Assembly (NCBI GenBank): GCA_024222485.1
Contig: JAAEPJ010000072.1
Coordinates: forward strand, 1 to 64,000
Direction of reading: 5' to 3'
From: a bacterium
Lineage (GTDB): Bacteria; RUG730; JAAEPJ01
Length of the DNA: 64,000 nucleotides
The notes under the pieces were generated by a model. That model was not told where the DNA came from. It ran no database searches and was given only the letters and a program-made list of their open reading frames with translations. The translations under genes and the position numbers were made by a program. Of this stretch, positions 32,599-42,458 are shown piece by piece. Positions within the stretch are counted from its first letter, which is position 1. The number at the start of each line of letters is the position of its first letter.

Positions 32599-34686
32599 CT
32601 AACACTTAGTCTTTTCACTCCAAAAACTCAATTTTTCTTTTTTAGCCCATTTTTCAAACTCATAAGCAATTTCTTTTAAATCCTGTTTTTGTATTAAATG
32701 ATTATGCTCATCAACTTTTCTTTCTCCTGTTTCCTCATCAACCTCATAAATCTCTTCTCCTGAATTATCCTTTCCAGAGTTTTCTGAAACTGCCATAAAA
32801 ATACTATAATCATCAATTTTAGGGTTATAAGTTTCTGAATTTTTATCCTCATCCCATTTTTGAACAAATAATACAGATGTTTTTGTTCCTGTATGTGGCT
32901 TAAAAGTATTGCCATCAAGACCAACTACGGCAATTAGTCTTGCTCTTTCCATTATAAATTCTCGAATTCTTTCATCACTTGTATTGTTAAACCTTCCTTG
33001 TGGAAGAACAATAGCCATCCGGCCGCCATCTTTTAGAAAATCTAAATTTCTTTCAATAAATAAAACATCTCTAGAAATTTTGCTTACTTTTTTACCTTTT
33101 TTAAAAGCAACATCATAATTTGAAATTAAACGACTGTCTTTTATATCTCCTGCAAAAGGTGGATTTGCCATAACAATATCAAAATTAAATTCTTTTGGAT
33201 GAGATGAGTCCTTTGCCAAATCTAAAAGCCTCAGGTAACCTTCATTATAAGTTTTCATCCAGTCTCTATCTTTTTGTTTCTCATTCCATCTTGAATAATC
33301 CAAACTATTTAAATGCAGTACATTAGTTTTTCCATCTCCTGCAATCATGTTTAAAGTTCTTGCTACACGAACAGATTTTTCATCAAAGTCAATTCCAAAA
33401 ACTTTGGTGACATATTTTTTTTGTTCTCGTGTTAATTTTTGATTTGAAAAATTAGCAAAATTAGCTTTGCCTTGATTAACTAATTTTTGCCAAACATTAA
33501 AAAGAGTATGCACAGTAAACCCACAACTTCCACAAGCAGTATCAATCATATATTCGTTTAAATGTGGATTTATCATATAAACAGCCATATCAATTACATT
33601 TCTTGGCGTAAAATATTGACCTTTTTCACCCTTCGCAGATTTATTAACAAGATATTCAAAAGCTTCATCAATTACTTGAAGATTTGAGTTAAAAAGTTTT
33701 ACATTTTGCAAAAATCCTACACAGATTTGCAAATGGTTTTCATCTGTAATTCTTAAAGGTTCCCCTTTTTCAAAAATACCAGACCATTTATCTTTTGCTT
33801 TTTGAAATAACTCATTTATAACTTTTTTAGTATGATGAGAATCTCCACGACTTCTAAACTCTAATTTTCTAAAACCTTCATTATCAATTTTTTCTAAAAT
33901 TTCTTTATCGCTTAAACTATCATTTTGTTTTTTTATTATTTTAAACTGTGTTTCAATATTTACTCTATCATCTGAGCTTTCCATTTCATCATAAAGTTTT
34001 GTGAAAATCATTTTAAAAACTTCCTCAAAAACATCAACACCAGCATTTGCTAAAACTTCATCTTCCATTTCTTCAATTAAAGATTTCAATGATTTTCTTT
34101 CTTCATAAAGTCTATCTTTTTGCATTAATTCTAAATATGTAAAAAATTCATTTTTAATATCATCTATTGTTTCATTTGCTTTTGGGATATTTGAAAGCGG
34201 TTCAAAATAGTTTGGGTCAAGTCGCTCGTAATAAGCTATTTCAACTCCATTTGTCCAAACTGCAAGAGGTGAGCCTGTTCCATTACAATAACTTTTTAAT
34301 TGGTCTTTACCATCTTTTGCTTTATGTTTTTTTATTTCCAAAACACAATAAACACTTGTTCTATCAGACTTATTTAATATAACAATATCAGCAAACTTTT
34401 TTTCTCTTCCGAAATTAACAGTATACTCAACTTCAAGTAAGTTTAACGGATAATCATATTCATAAATAAGTTTATCAAGCATTAATTGTCTAATTATTTC
34501 TTCTGGTTTTGCTTGAATATCTTTATTTCGTTTAAGACATTTAATAAATTTTTTATCTTTTTTATTAAAAATATTTCTTTCAATTCTATCTATACTTTCA
34601 GAAGAAAAAATAGTTAAATCATATTTATCATTAGACTTTACTAATTCTGCAAGTTTAGTATTTGTATCAATTTTTATATTACTCAT
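32599..34686 (-). CDS. hsdM: N6-adenine DNA methyltransferase with N-terminal HsdR_N-type nuclease domain
   Basis: 695 residues, longer than a plain HsdM (about 500). Residues about 50-180 look like the HsdR N-terminal PD-(D/E)XK domain: Asp in KFADIVILN, E-x-K in VLEIKKHKAKDG and a Q-x3-Y in DQLKSYCNG, the three features of HsdR nucleases. A helical linker follows. The N6-methyltransferase part (about 330-640) has KGEKGQYFTPRNVIDM, SAM motif DTACGSCGFTVHTLF and catalytic MANPPFAGD. There is no helicase motor. With the adjacent HsdS it could cut and methylate without a separate HsdR, resembling type IIG-like or type I hybrid enzymes. Start ATG has AAGGGA upstream. Confidence 0.88.
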   Translation of the reverse strand: MSNIKIDTNTKLAELVKSNDKYDLTIFSSESIDRIERNIFNKKDKKFIKCLKRNKDIQAKPEEIIRQLMLDKLIYEYDYPLNLLEVEYTVNFGREKKFADIVILNKSDRTSVYCVLEIKKHKAKDGKDQLKSYCNGTGSPLAVWTNGVEIAYYERLDPNYFEPLSNIPKANETIDDIKNEFFTYLELMQKDRLYEERKSLKSLIEEMEDEVLANAGVDVFEEVFKMIFTKLYDEMESSDDRVNIETQFKIIKKQNDSLSDKEILEKIDNEGFRKLEFRSRGDSHHTKKVINELFQKAKDKWSGIFEKGEPLRITDENHLQICVGFLQNVKLFNSNLQVIDEAFEYLVNKSAKGEKGQYFTPRNVIDMAVYMINPHLNEYMIDTACGSCGFTVHTLFNVWQKLVNQGKANFANFSNQKLTREQKKYVTKVFGIDFDEKSVRVARTLNMIAGDGKTNVLHLNSLDYSRWNEKQKDRDWMKTYNEGYLRLLDLAKDSSHPKEFNFDIVMANPPFAGDIKDSRLISNYDVAFKKGKKVSKISRDVLFIERNLDFLKDGGRMAIVLPQGRFNNTSDERIREFIMERARLIAVVGLDGNTFKPHTGTKTSVLFVQKWDEDKNSETYNPKIDDYSIFMAVSENSGKDNSGEEIYEVDEETGERKVDEHNHLIQKQDLKEIAYEFEKWAKKEKLSFWSEKTKC

Positions 34687-34848
34687 TTTGTTGTTTTTCC
34701 CTTAGTAATAATTTTTATACTTTCTTTTCTTTCTGCCACATCTCTTTATTTTTCAAGCCAATAATAAATAAATTTAATAGATTGAAAAAAGTTTTTTGAT
34801 TTATTAAACAACCTTAATGTAATTGTATTTTATGAGCTGTGACAGAGG

Positions 34849-35583
34849 CTATAACTTTTCTATTTCTTCTTTGAAAAGTTTTGTATATTTCATTATTTCT
34901 TCAAGGGGTTTCCCATCTTTCTTCATTTCTTTCGCCATTTCAAACTTTTCTTCTTTGCGACCTTCAGCAAGCCCCTCTTTTTTCCCTTTTTTAATTCCTG
35001 ATTTTTCACCCTCACTCAATCCCTCAACAAGCCCATCTCTCTTGCCTGATATTCTTCCCTCATGTATTCCCTCTTTTCTTCCTTCTTCCTTGTCCTCTGC
35101 TCTTCGCTCTAGGTACAAAGCTTGCATTTTATACTGCTCTTCCATGCTAAAAAAACTATCATTGCCTATAATGATATGGTCATGAAATTTCATGCCGCCC
35201 GTTTCGGTTAATAATAAAAGTTCCTTGGTAAAGGCTATGTCATTGCCGCTTGGCTCTGGGTTTCCGCTTGGGTGGTTATGCACGACTATTACTCCATAAG
35301 CATTTAGTGCAATAGAGGCTCGTATCACTTCAAACTCTCTTGTATATATTCCATCTATTCCGCCTATGGCAATTGTTTCAAAACATATTATCCTCATGTC
35401 TTTATCTAGGCTTATTGTTATTATTTTTTCTTTTGACTCATTTTGCAAATCAGAAAATAGCTCATAAACTAGTTTTGTATCTACTAGTTGAACATCTTTA
35501 AACTTTGATGATACTCTCTTCTTTTTGTACTGCATATTAAGCTCTCTTAAATAAACTGTTTCTTTTTTGGGAGTTTCTGACAT
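34849..35583 (-). CDS. RadC-type JAB protein with Rpn/PD-(D/E)XK-transposase-like C-terminal tail
   Basis: 244 residues in two parts. Residues about 25-155 are a JAB/MPN+ domain: VIVVHNHPSGNPEPSGND carries the complete H-x-H-P-x7-S-x2-D zinc motif, followed by KFHDHIIIGNDSFFSM. The helix-hairpin-helix domain of true RadC is missing. Residues about 160-244 are repeats of E-G-x-K/R (GRKEGIHEGR, GLVEGLSEGEKSG, GKKEGLAEGRKEEK), then FEMAKEMKKDGKPLEEIMKY and FKEEIEKL. That tail is what closes Rpn (YhgA-like) recombination-promoting nucleases and PD-(D/E)XK transposase-family proteins, not RadC. AGGAGA precedes the ATG. It lies between the methyltransferase and a restriction helicase remnant. Function unknown; a role in the defence island is inference. 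Confidence 0.85.
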   Translation of the reverse strand: MSETPKKETVYLRELNMQYKKKRVSSKFKDVQLVDTKLVYELFSDLQNESKEKIITISLDKDMRIICFETIAIGGIDGIYTREFEVIRASIALNAYGVIVVHNHPSGNPEPSGNDIAFTKELLLLTETGGMKFHDHIIIGNDSFFSMEEQYKMQALYLERRAEDKEEGRKEGIHEGRISGKRDGLVEGLSEGEKSGIKKGKKEGLAEGRKEEKFEMAKEMKKDGKPLEEIMKYTKLFKEEIEKL

Positions 35584-35696
35584 TTTTTATTCTCCTAGTT
35601 TTAGTTTTTAAGGTGCATTATTATAATATTATATATACATAATAATTGTTAGATAAACAATTCCTTTTCAAAGTTTTGTTTTGCTTTTTGTTTACG

Positions 35697-36377
35697 CTAA
35701 TTACTTGAATAATTTCTTAACAACCTCAAAAGCTCTTGCTGTTGACTTTGCAATTTAGCATCAAAAATAATTTTATAATCAAAATTTTTATTTAAATCTA
35801 TAAAGTCTTTAAATCCAACCTCTTTACTAAAAACCTCATTAAATAAACTTTTAATTTTACCATCATAGCTTTTTTTGTTTGCTTCATAATCTATTTTTTT
35901 ACCCTGCCCTTTCACCTCTATAACTAAATATCTACCTTTTCTTGTTTCAATCAAAAAATCAGAAAAATATTTTGATATATTCTTATATTCAGGATTATAG
36001 TAGTCAAAATAAAAGTCATTATGTAGTTGGTTTAAACTCCACCAGTAAAATAAATATCTACTATTAGCTCATCCTGTTCTAGCTCGTTTGCTAAAGTTAA
36101 AAATAAATCTTTTTCATCTTCACTATCAAAATTATAAGGATTTATATGAAAACCTATTTTTTCATTATACTCTTGTTTATAAACAACTAATTTATTTTTT
36201 CTTGTATTAATATTTATTTGAAATGGATATGCTTTTGTTATATCTAGCTCCTCATTAAAAATAGTTTCTTTTATTTCATAATCAAAAACTTTTTTTATTC
36301 CTATCTTTATTTGGATAATTACCCTTTAACACTCTCCTTGGCTTATCACCATAATTTATTAGAAAATACAATGGCAT
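35697..36377 (-). pseudogene. C-terminal remnant of a DEAD/DEAH-type restriction helicase
   Basis: At least two frameshifts split it. The upstream frame begins near 36377 (PLYFLINYGDKPRRVLKG), the middle frame runs IGIKKVFDYEIKETIFNEEL to DELIVDIYFTGGV-stop, and the last (from about 36035) runs NDFYFDYYNPEY, YFSDFLIETRKGRYLVIEVK, to NYSSN-stop at 35697. The pattern IYFTGG ... NDFYF-x-YYNP ... YFxDFLIET-x-GRYLVIEVKG is that of the C-terminal PD-(D/E)XK part of type III-like restriction helicases; D-x(n)-E-x-K is still visible. The helicase motor is gone, with ychF beginning shortly after. More decayed coding may extend to about 36440. Confidence 0.72.
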
Positions 36378-36501
36378 TATTCCCTACGATATCCATCATT
36401 TCCCCGATTATTGCTCTAAAAAGCTCAAATTCTTATTTTTAAATTAATAGGGGAAAGTTAAAAAAATATTGCCATCTTTGTGATTAGCATAACTTTAAAT
36501 G

Positions 36502-37599
36502 TTACACATTAAACAAAAATTCTACAATATCACCATCTTTCATCACATAATCACGCCCCTCTTGTCGAATGACACCAGCTTCTCGTGCTTTCTTAAGACC
36601 ATTATATGTTACAAAATCATTAAAAGGAATGATATTAGCACGAATAAACCCACGCTCAAAATCCGTATGAATAACTCCAGCTGCTTCCGGTGCAGTCGCA
36701 CCTTTTTTAACTGTCCAAGCACGGGTTTCTTTCTCTCCTGTAGTTAGATATGTTTGCAACCCTAAAAGATTGAAACATTTTTTAGCAATTAAATCTAAAC
36801 CAGAAAATTCTAAACCAAGTGCTTCCAAATATTCTTTTTTTTCTTCCTTATCAAGAGTAGAGATTTCCTCCTCAACTTTGGCTGAAATAATGACAAACTC
36901 ATCTCCACTCTCTCGGGCATATTCATTAATTTTTTTTATTGCGTCATTTTCTTGACCAATCTGCGTTTCGGCAATATTAGCAATATAAACTACTTTTTTC
37001 GCGGTTAAAAAACCAAACTCTTTAATAAGTGTAGCTTCTTCTTCGGTTAAATCCAAAGAACGAACTGTTTTCTCATCCTCAAGTGTTTTAAGAATCTGCG
37101 CCAAAAGTTTATGTTTATCCATTAATTCTGAATCTTTAGCTCCTTTCAGCCGTTTGGCTAAATTATCAAGCGCTTTTTGTGCCGCCTCAAAATCACTCAT
37201 AATAAGTTCAAAATTAATCGTTTTAATATCAGAAATAGGATCGATTTTACCAGAAACATGTACAATATTATCATCTTCAAAAGCACGAACCACATGGGCG
37301 ATGGCTGATACCTCTCGAATATTAGATAAAAATTTATTGCCAAGCCCTTCGCCTTGAGATGCTCCTTTAACCAATCCAGCAATATCTACAAATTTAATGG
37401 TAGAATGAATAATCTCTTTCGTATTACTTATTTTCGCTAAAATATCTAACCGCTCATCCGGAATAACCACAATCCCTGTATTAGGTTCTATTGTACAAAA
37501 AGGATAATTTTGTGCTTCTGCCCCAGCATTTGTAATTGCATTAAACAAAGTTGATTTTCCGACATTTGGAAGACCAACGATACCTATTGAAAGTGCCAT
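36502..37599 (-). CDS. ychF: Redox-regulated ATPase YchF
   Basis: Obg-related P-loop NTPase that prefers ATP and binds ribosomes. P-loop GLPNVGKSTLFNAIT, switch FVDIAGLVKGASQGEGLG, and the NxxE region NIAETQIG in the G4 position, where YchF departs from the NKxD needed for GTP. The C-terminal TGS-like domain has TTGEKETRAWTVKKG, HTDFERGFIRA and a final KDGDIVEFLFNV. 365 residues is normal. It marks the return to core genes after the accessory island. Confidence 0.96.
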   Translation of the reverse strand: MALSIGIVGLPNVGKSTLFNAITNAGAEAQNYPFCTIEPNTGIVVIPDERLDILAKISNTKEIIHSTIKFVDIAGLVKGASQGEGLGNKFLSNIREVSAIAHVVRAFEDDNIVHVSGKIDPISDIKTINFELIMSDFEAAQKALDNLAKRLKGAKDSELMDKHKLLAQILKTLEDEKTVRSLDLTEEEATLIKEFGFLTAKKVVYIANIAETQIGQENDAIKKINEYARESGDEFVIISAKVEEEISTLDKEEKKEYLEALGLEFSGLDLIAKKCFNLLGLQTYLTTGEKETRAWTVKKGATAPEAAGVIHTDFERGFIRANIIPFNDFVTYNGLKKAREAGVIRQEGRDYVMKDGDIVEFLFNV

Positions 37600-37761
37600 T
37601 TTTTTCTCCTAAGTTTAATATTGCAAACAATCTAATAAAATAAATATTATAAAAATTCGCAAATTTCATAATCAAATACTTACTTCCCAACAAAGCTTTA
37701 ATGAATAAATGATACAAACAACCTAAAAAAGTATTGCCAAAGGCATAAAACGATATCTTTA

Positions 37762-40104
37762 TTACAAAGACCTGCTACTTTTAACAATACTCTGATCAAT
37801 TGATGAACTACTAAAAACAACCTGTTCTAGCTTTGAGATATCAAAAATTTCCTCATCATCAATTTCCTCAATTTCTTTAATATCATCATAATTATTAAAA
37901 AGTTCTGAATACATAGAAACCTCTTCCGGTTCTGTCCCTTGAATAAAAGCTTCCATATATGAGTTTTCATCTAACTCAATCGACCTTAACCCTGTATTCT
38001 TATTAATAGGCACAAAAACAATATTATCTGGGATATCAAAATCAATCTTTGGTTTTTCTTTTAAAGCTTTTTTCATAAAATCAGTCCAAATCGGACAAGC
38101 CAGTCTACCACCTGTTCGCCCTTTACCTAAAGTTCTTTGATCATCAAACCCTACCCAGACACTCGCTACAATTTGTGGGGTAAAACCAATAAACCAAGCA
38201 TCAGAATAATTATTAGTTGTACCAGTTTTTCCTCCTGTAGGGCGCCTAAGTCGCCTAGCATATCGACCAGTACCATATTCTACTACCCCATGTAATAAGT
38301 GTGACATAATAAATGCTGTTTCCTCTGATAAAACCTCTTCTTCTTCAGGGTACCTCTGTTCTAATAATTGCCCATCATTATCATAAATCTTAATAATAGC
38401 ATAAGGCTTAGTCTTAACTCCACGATTAGCAATTGTTGCATAGGCATTAGTAAGCTCTAAAGGAGTTACAACAAAAGTCCCAAGGGCCATTGATAAATAA
38501 GGTGCAACATAGCTTTTAATCCCTAGTTTTTTAGCATAATAACAAGCGGTGGATGTTCCGGCCTTTTCTAAGAGCTTAATTGATGTAACATTAATTGATT
38601 TCTGTAATGAAGTCCTAAGAGTAACATCCCCCTTATATTTATTTGAGTAGTTGCCTGGTCTCCAGATCTGCATGGGATCATACTTCACTTCTTCTTTATC
38701 TTCTTCATCAACATTAATTATCTTATGTTTAGCTATGAGAGAAGCCTCATCACCATTTTTATCTTCATCTTCTTCGATAATTCTAAGACCTGAGATAATT
38801 TCAGGATCAACATCAGAATAATCCGTTGTATTTCCAACAAGTTCCCAATCAGTGCCATCATTATAGTAAATAACAGGCTCATCCTTTAAAATAATATTAG
38901 AAGCAAGCCCTTGGTCAATAGCTGCTGTAAAAATAATGGGCTTAAAACAGGATCCTGGCTGCCTTCTAGCTTGAATAGCACGGTTAAACTGACTGTCTTT
39001 AAAATCACGCCCACCAACTAGAGCACGAATCTGTCCGTTCTTAGTATCCAGTGCAATAATAGAACCCTGAACATTTTTGTATGTATCCGTTGAATCATAA
39101 ATCAAAATATCTTTATCCCATTTTGAAAGCTTTTTTTGCGGGTGTTCCAAGTGCTCTTTAATTTTTCTTAGCTTTAGAACATCGAACTTTTCTAAATGTT
39201 TTTTTAGAGCATTCACCGCAGCAATCTGCATATTTAAATCAATTGTTGTATAAATTTGTAATCCTCCACGGTATAACATTTCCCCATAAAGAGATTCAAG
39301 CTCTTGTCGAACATACTCTACAAAATATGAAGCATATTTTTCCTCAATATTTTTTTCTATGGTAATAATAGGAGTACTTTTACTAATTTCATAATGTTCC
39401 TGTGTAATAAATTTTTCATCATACATCCGCCTTAAAACAGTATTCCGACGCTTTAAAGCAGACTCTGGGTATTTAAATGGAGAATAATATGATGGAGCCT
39501 TAGGTAACCCAGCAATAAGTGCACATTCTTCTAGGTTTAAAGCATTCGGATGTTTGCCAAAATACAGATCTGCCGCCATATTAATTCCATACACTCCATG
39601 CCCAAAGTAAATATGATTAAAATACATTCCTAAAATTTCATTTTTAGAATATTGCTGTTCTAATTTAATGGCTAAAATAGCTTCCTTAATTTTACGGATA
39701 TAGCTTCTATCAAGTGTTAAAAATAAATTACGCGCCAACTGCTGAGTAATTGTACTAGTTGCAGACAGCCTTTTTCCAGTCAGTAATTTCTTTAAAATTG
39801 CACGCACAATCCCAATCGGATCTATCCCCCAATGCCTATAATAACGCTTATCTTCTGTGGCCACAATTGCATCTATTAAGTTCTCAGGAATCTGATCAAA
39901 AGCAAGGAAAATACGCCGTTCAATAAACAGTTCATCAATCAGCTCGCCATGCATATCATAAATTTTTGTTGTTAAATTAGGTTTGTAATACTGAAGCTCC
40001 TCAATAGAAGGTAAATCCTTAGAAAAATAATGAACCAGAAAGACGCCTTTAGCCACTATCAAAACAAATAATAAAACTGCAATAATTATTAATTTATTTT
40101 TCAT
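37762..40104 (-). CDS. Penicillin-binding protein 1A (bifunctional glycosyltransferase/transpeptidase)
   Basis: 780 residues from ATG 40104; an upstream TTG has no support. A single N-terminal membrane anchor (about 5-25) precedes the GT51 glycosyltransferase with ATEDKRYYRHWGIDPIGIVR and STITQQLARNLFLT. The transpeptidase domain has SCFK in RRQPGSCFKPI, SIN in QKSINVTS and KTG in GGKTGTTNNYSD. It polymerises and crosslinks peptidoglycan in the periplasm, so the cell has a murein wall. A charged insertion (IIEEDEDKNGDEASLIAKH) lies between the SxxK and SxN regions, and the C-terminus is acidic. It lies 29 bp downstream of nadE. Confidence 0.93.
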   Translation of the reverse strand: MKNKLIIIAVLLFVLIVAKGVFLVHYFSKDLPSIEELQYYKPNLTTKIYDMHGELIDELFIERRIFLAFDQIPENLIDAIVATEDKRYYRHWGIDPIGIVRAILKKLLTGKRLSATSTITQQLARNLFLTLDRSYIRKIKEAILAIKLEQQYSKNEILGMYFNHIYFGHGVYGINMAADLYFGKHPNALNLEECALIAGLPKAPSYYSPFKYPESALKRRNTVLRRMYDEKFITQEHYEISKSTPIITIEKNIEEKYASYFVEYVRQELESLYGEMLYRGGLQIYTTIDLNMQIAAVNALKKHLEKFDVLKLRKIKEHLEHPQKKLSKWDKDILIYDSTDTYKNVQGSIIALDTKNGQIRALVGGRDFKDSQFNRAIQARRQPGSCFKPIIFTAAIDQGLASNIILKDEPVIYYNDGTDWELVGNTTDYSDVDPEIISGLRIIEEDEDKNGDEASLIAKHKIINVDEEDKEEVKYDPMQIWRPGNYSNKYKGDVTLRTSLQKSINVTSIKLLEKAGTSTACYYAKKLGIKSYVAPYLSMALGTFVVTPLELTNAYATIANRGVKTKPYAIIKIYDNDGQLLEQRYPEEEEVLSEETAFIMSHLLHGVVEYGTGRYARRLRRPTGGKTGTTNNYSDAWFIGFTPQIVASVWVGFDDQRTLGKGRTGGRLACPIWTDFMKKALKEKPKIDFDIPDNIVFVPINKNTGLRSIELDENSYMEAFIQGTEPEEVSMYSELFNNYDDIKEIEEIDDEEIFDISKLEQVVFSSSSIDQSIVKSSRSL

Positions 40105-40151
40105 ATTTTTACCACATAACAACCTAAGTTTTTATTCTTCATTCCTCTACT

Positions 40152-41765
40152 TTAAATATCTCTAAATTTATTTACAATGGGCATCCTACGATCCTTGCCA
40201 AATGCTCGTGGCATTATTTTGATTCCTATGGCTGCTTGCCGCCTTTTATACTCACTAAAGTCAACTAAGCTTATCACCCTTTCTACAACCTCTCTCTCCA
40301 CATCAAGATCAGTTAAAATCTCATCAAGAGAATAATCTTTCTCAATATATCTTACAAGTATTTTATCTAGCACAGCATATGAGGGGAGAGAGTCTTCATC
40401 TTTTTGATCAGGTCTTAACTCTGCGGATGGAGGCCTTGTTATAATAGAAGCAGGAATTGCCTTATGTTCCTTAGAAAGGGCAAAAACCATAGTCTTGGGA
40501 ATATCTTTAATAATAGCAAACCCACCGGCCATGTCACCATAAAGGGTACAATAACCTGTCGCTATTTCACTCTTATTTCCAGTTGTTAGAACCAATGCCC
40601 CAAATTTATTAGACATTGCCATTAAAATATTCCCTCTAATCCTTGCTTGAATATTTTCCTCTGTTGTATCTTCTGGTAACCCCTTAAAAATATCCGTAAA
40701 AAAATCCTTATAGGCATTGCGTAATCCTTCAATCGCTATCTCATGGAACTCTACGCCTAAATTTTGAGCTAAGACCCTCGCATCATTTTTCGTTCCGGCT
40801 GACGAATAAACTGTTGGCATAGAAATACAAACCACTTTATCTTTCCCCAGTGCATCAACGGCAATTGCTGCAACCAAAGCCGAATCAATTCCACCACTTA
40901 GACCGATTAAAACTTTATTAAATCCACTTTTAAAAACATAGTCATGTGTACCAAGAACAAGTGCCTCATATACTTGCTGCATCTTAACTTTAGGATCTTT
41001 ATTGACTAGCTGAAGGGTTTCTCGATAATCAATACCTTGGAAGCTATTAGGTTTTACTGTCTCTGCAATAAGTAACTCTTCTGTAAACAAACGGGCTTGT
41101 TTAAGCAATCTTCCTTCTTTTGTTAAATAGAAACTTCCGCCATCAAAAACCAACTCATCCTGCCCCCCGACTAAATTACAATATAAAATATCAGCAGCCG
41201 ATTTTTTAGCATAGCGGGAAATAACCTCTTTACGCAAATGCTCTTTTCCATAATGATAAGGTGAAGCTGAAATATTAATAATTAAATCTACGCCCTTAGT
41301 CTCTTCACAAATTGTATCATCTTCCCAAATATCTTCACAAATACTCATAGCACATCTCATATTCTTAATATCAATAATTAAGGGCTTGTTTCCTGCTTTA
41401 AAATAGCGTTGCTCATCAAATACACCATAATTAGGAAGTTTGCGTTTATGATACTTATACTTGATCACACCATCTTGCAACACTGCTAAAGCATTATAAT
41501 CCCCATCGATAAAACCAAGAATAACAATAAGTCCTTCGACTTTTTGAGCAATTTCTTTAACAATTTCAATATTCCGTTTTAAAAATTTTTTTTTAAATAA
41601 AAGGTCCTCCGGAGGATAGCCACAGATAGCACATTCAGGAAACACTACAAGATCAACATGAGTATTTGCAGTAGTTGCTCTTATTATATAATCCAAAATT
41701 TTAGATTTATTTGCTTCAAAATCCCCCATCACTGGGTTAATCTGAGCAATTGCATAGGTTAACAT
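40152..41765 (-). CDS. nadE: Glutamine-dependent NAD+ synthetase
   Basis: 537 residues: an N-terminal nitrilase-fold glutaminase (about 1-250) with the catalytic triad Glu (VVFPECAICGY), Lys (KRKLPNYGVFDE) and Cys (MSICEDIWED), and a C-terminal NAD synthetase (about 265-537) with the PP-loop SGGIDSALVAAI and TGNKSEIATGYCTLYGDMAGGF. It amidates nicotinic acid adenine dinucleotide with ammonia from glutamine. It is followed by pbp1A and preceded by efp. Confidence 0.95.
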   Translation of the reverse strand: MLTYAIAQINPVMGDFEANKSKILDYIIRATTANTHVDLVVFPECAICGYPPEDLLFKKKFLKRNIEIVKEIAQKVEGLIVILGFIDGDYNALAVLQDGVIKYKYHKRKLPNYGVFDEQRYFKAGNKPLIIDIKNMRCAMSICEDIWEDDTICEETKGVDLIINISASPYHYGKEHLRKEVISRYAKKSAADILYCNLVGGQDELVFDGGSFYLTKEGRLLKQARLFTEELLIAETVKPNSFQGIDYRETLQLVNKDPKVKMQQVYEALVLGTHDYVFKSGFNKVLIGLSGGIDSALVAAIAVDALGKDKVVCISMPTVYSSAGTKNDARVLAQNLGVEFHEIAIEGLRNAYKDFFTDIFKGLPEDTTEENIQARIRGNILMAMSNKFGALVLTTGNKSEIATGYCTLYGDMAGGFAIIKDIPKTMVFALSKEHKAIPASIITRPPSAELRPDQKDEDSLPSYAVLDKILVRYIEKDYSLDEILTDLDVEREVVERVISLVDFSEYKRRQAAIGIKIMPRAFGKDRRMPIVNKFRDI

Positions 41766-41826
41766 GGTTGGATACCTAAGATAACTAATAGAGAAACAGA
41801 AAAGATAGTATCTCTACAGATTAATT

Positions 41827-42384
41827 TTAAACTCTTTGAATATAATTACCTTCATTTGTGTCAATTTTAACTTTATCGCCAATTTCTATAAAAAGCGGAA
41901 CCATAATTTCAAGCCCATTCTCTGTTGTTGCAGGCTTTAAAGCATTAGTAGCCGTATCCCCTTTTAAGCCTTTTTCAGTATAAGTAATCTCAACAACAAT
42001 ACTTTGTGGTAATTGTACCCCTAGTATTTCATCCCCATAAAACAAAACATCAATCTCCATATTATCTTGTAAATATTTAACAGCGCCACCAATATTTTCT
42101 TCTTTAATCTCAACTTGTTCAAATGTTTCATTACTCATAAAAATATAAGAGTCACCATCATGATAAAGATACTGCATTCTTTGCCTTTCAAGGTTAATTT
42201 CTGCAAATTTTTCACCAGACTTAACAGTTGTTTCAAAAATCGCACTTGTTCTTAAATTTTTCAGCTTTAAACGCAGTACAGCCCCACCTTTTCCTGGTTT
42301 ATGATGTTGAAACCAAAGAACCGTAACGATATTTTCTCCGAGTTTAAAGCTTACGCCATTGGAAATATCACTTGTTGAAATCAT
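41827..42384 (-). CDS. efp: Translation elongation factor P
   Basis: 185 residues in three OB/KOW-like domains. The tip of domain I has HHKPGKGGAVLRLKLKN with the Lys at the position that is post-translationally modified in many bacteria. ERQRMQYLYHDGDSYIFM and the C-terminal signature AT-NALKPATTENGLEIMVPLFIE (in part) identify it. It rescues ribosomes stalled at polyproline. Modification enzymes are not in the window. Confidence 0.95.
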   Translation of the reverse strand: MISTSDISNGVSFKLGENIVTVLWFQHHKPGKGGAVLRLKLKNLRTSAIFETTVKSGEKFAEINLERQRMQYLYHDGDSYIFMSNETFEQVEIKEENIGGAVKYLQDNMEIDVLFYGDEILGVQLPQSIVVEITYTEKGLKGDTATNALKPATTENGLEIMVPLFIEIGDKVKIDTNEGNYIQRV

Positions 42385-42458
42385 TATATAATAGTCTCCT
42401 CTATAAACTTATGATAGGTCAAAGACATCAAAAGTGATGTCCATTCAAATTAAGAAAA

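Noticed and set aside
34823-35185. A 120-codon plus-strand frame rich in Ser-Pro-Ser-Phe repeats
   Set aside because: It is the antisense reading of the E-G-K repeat tail of the JAB protein, so its repeats simply mirror that tail.
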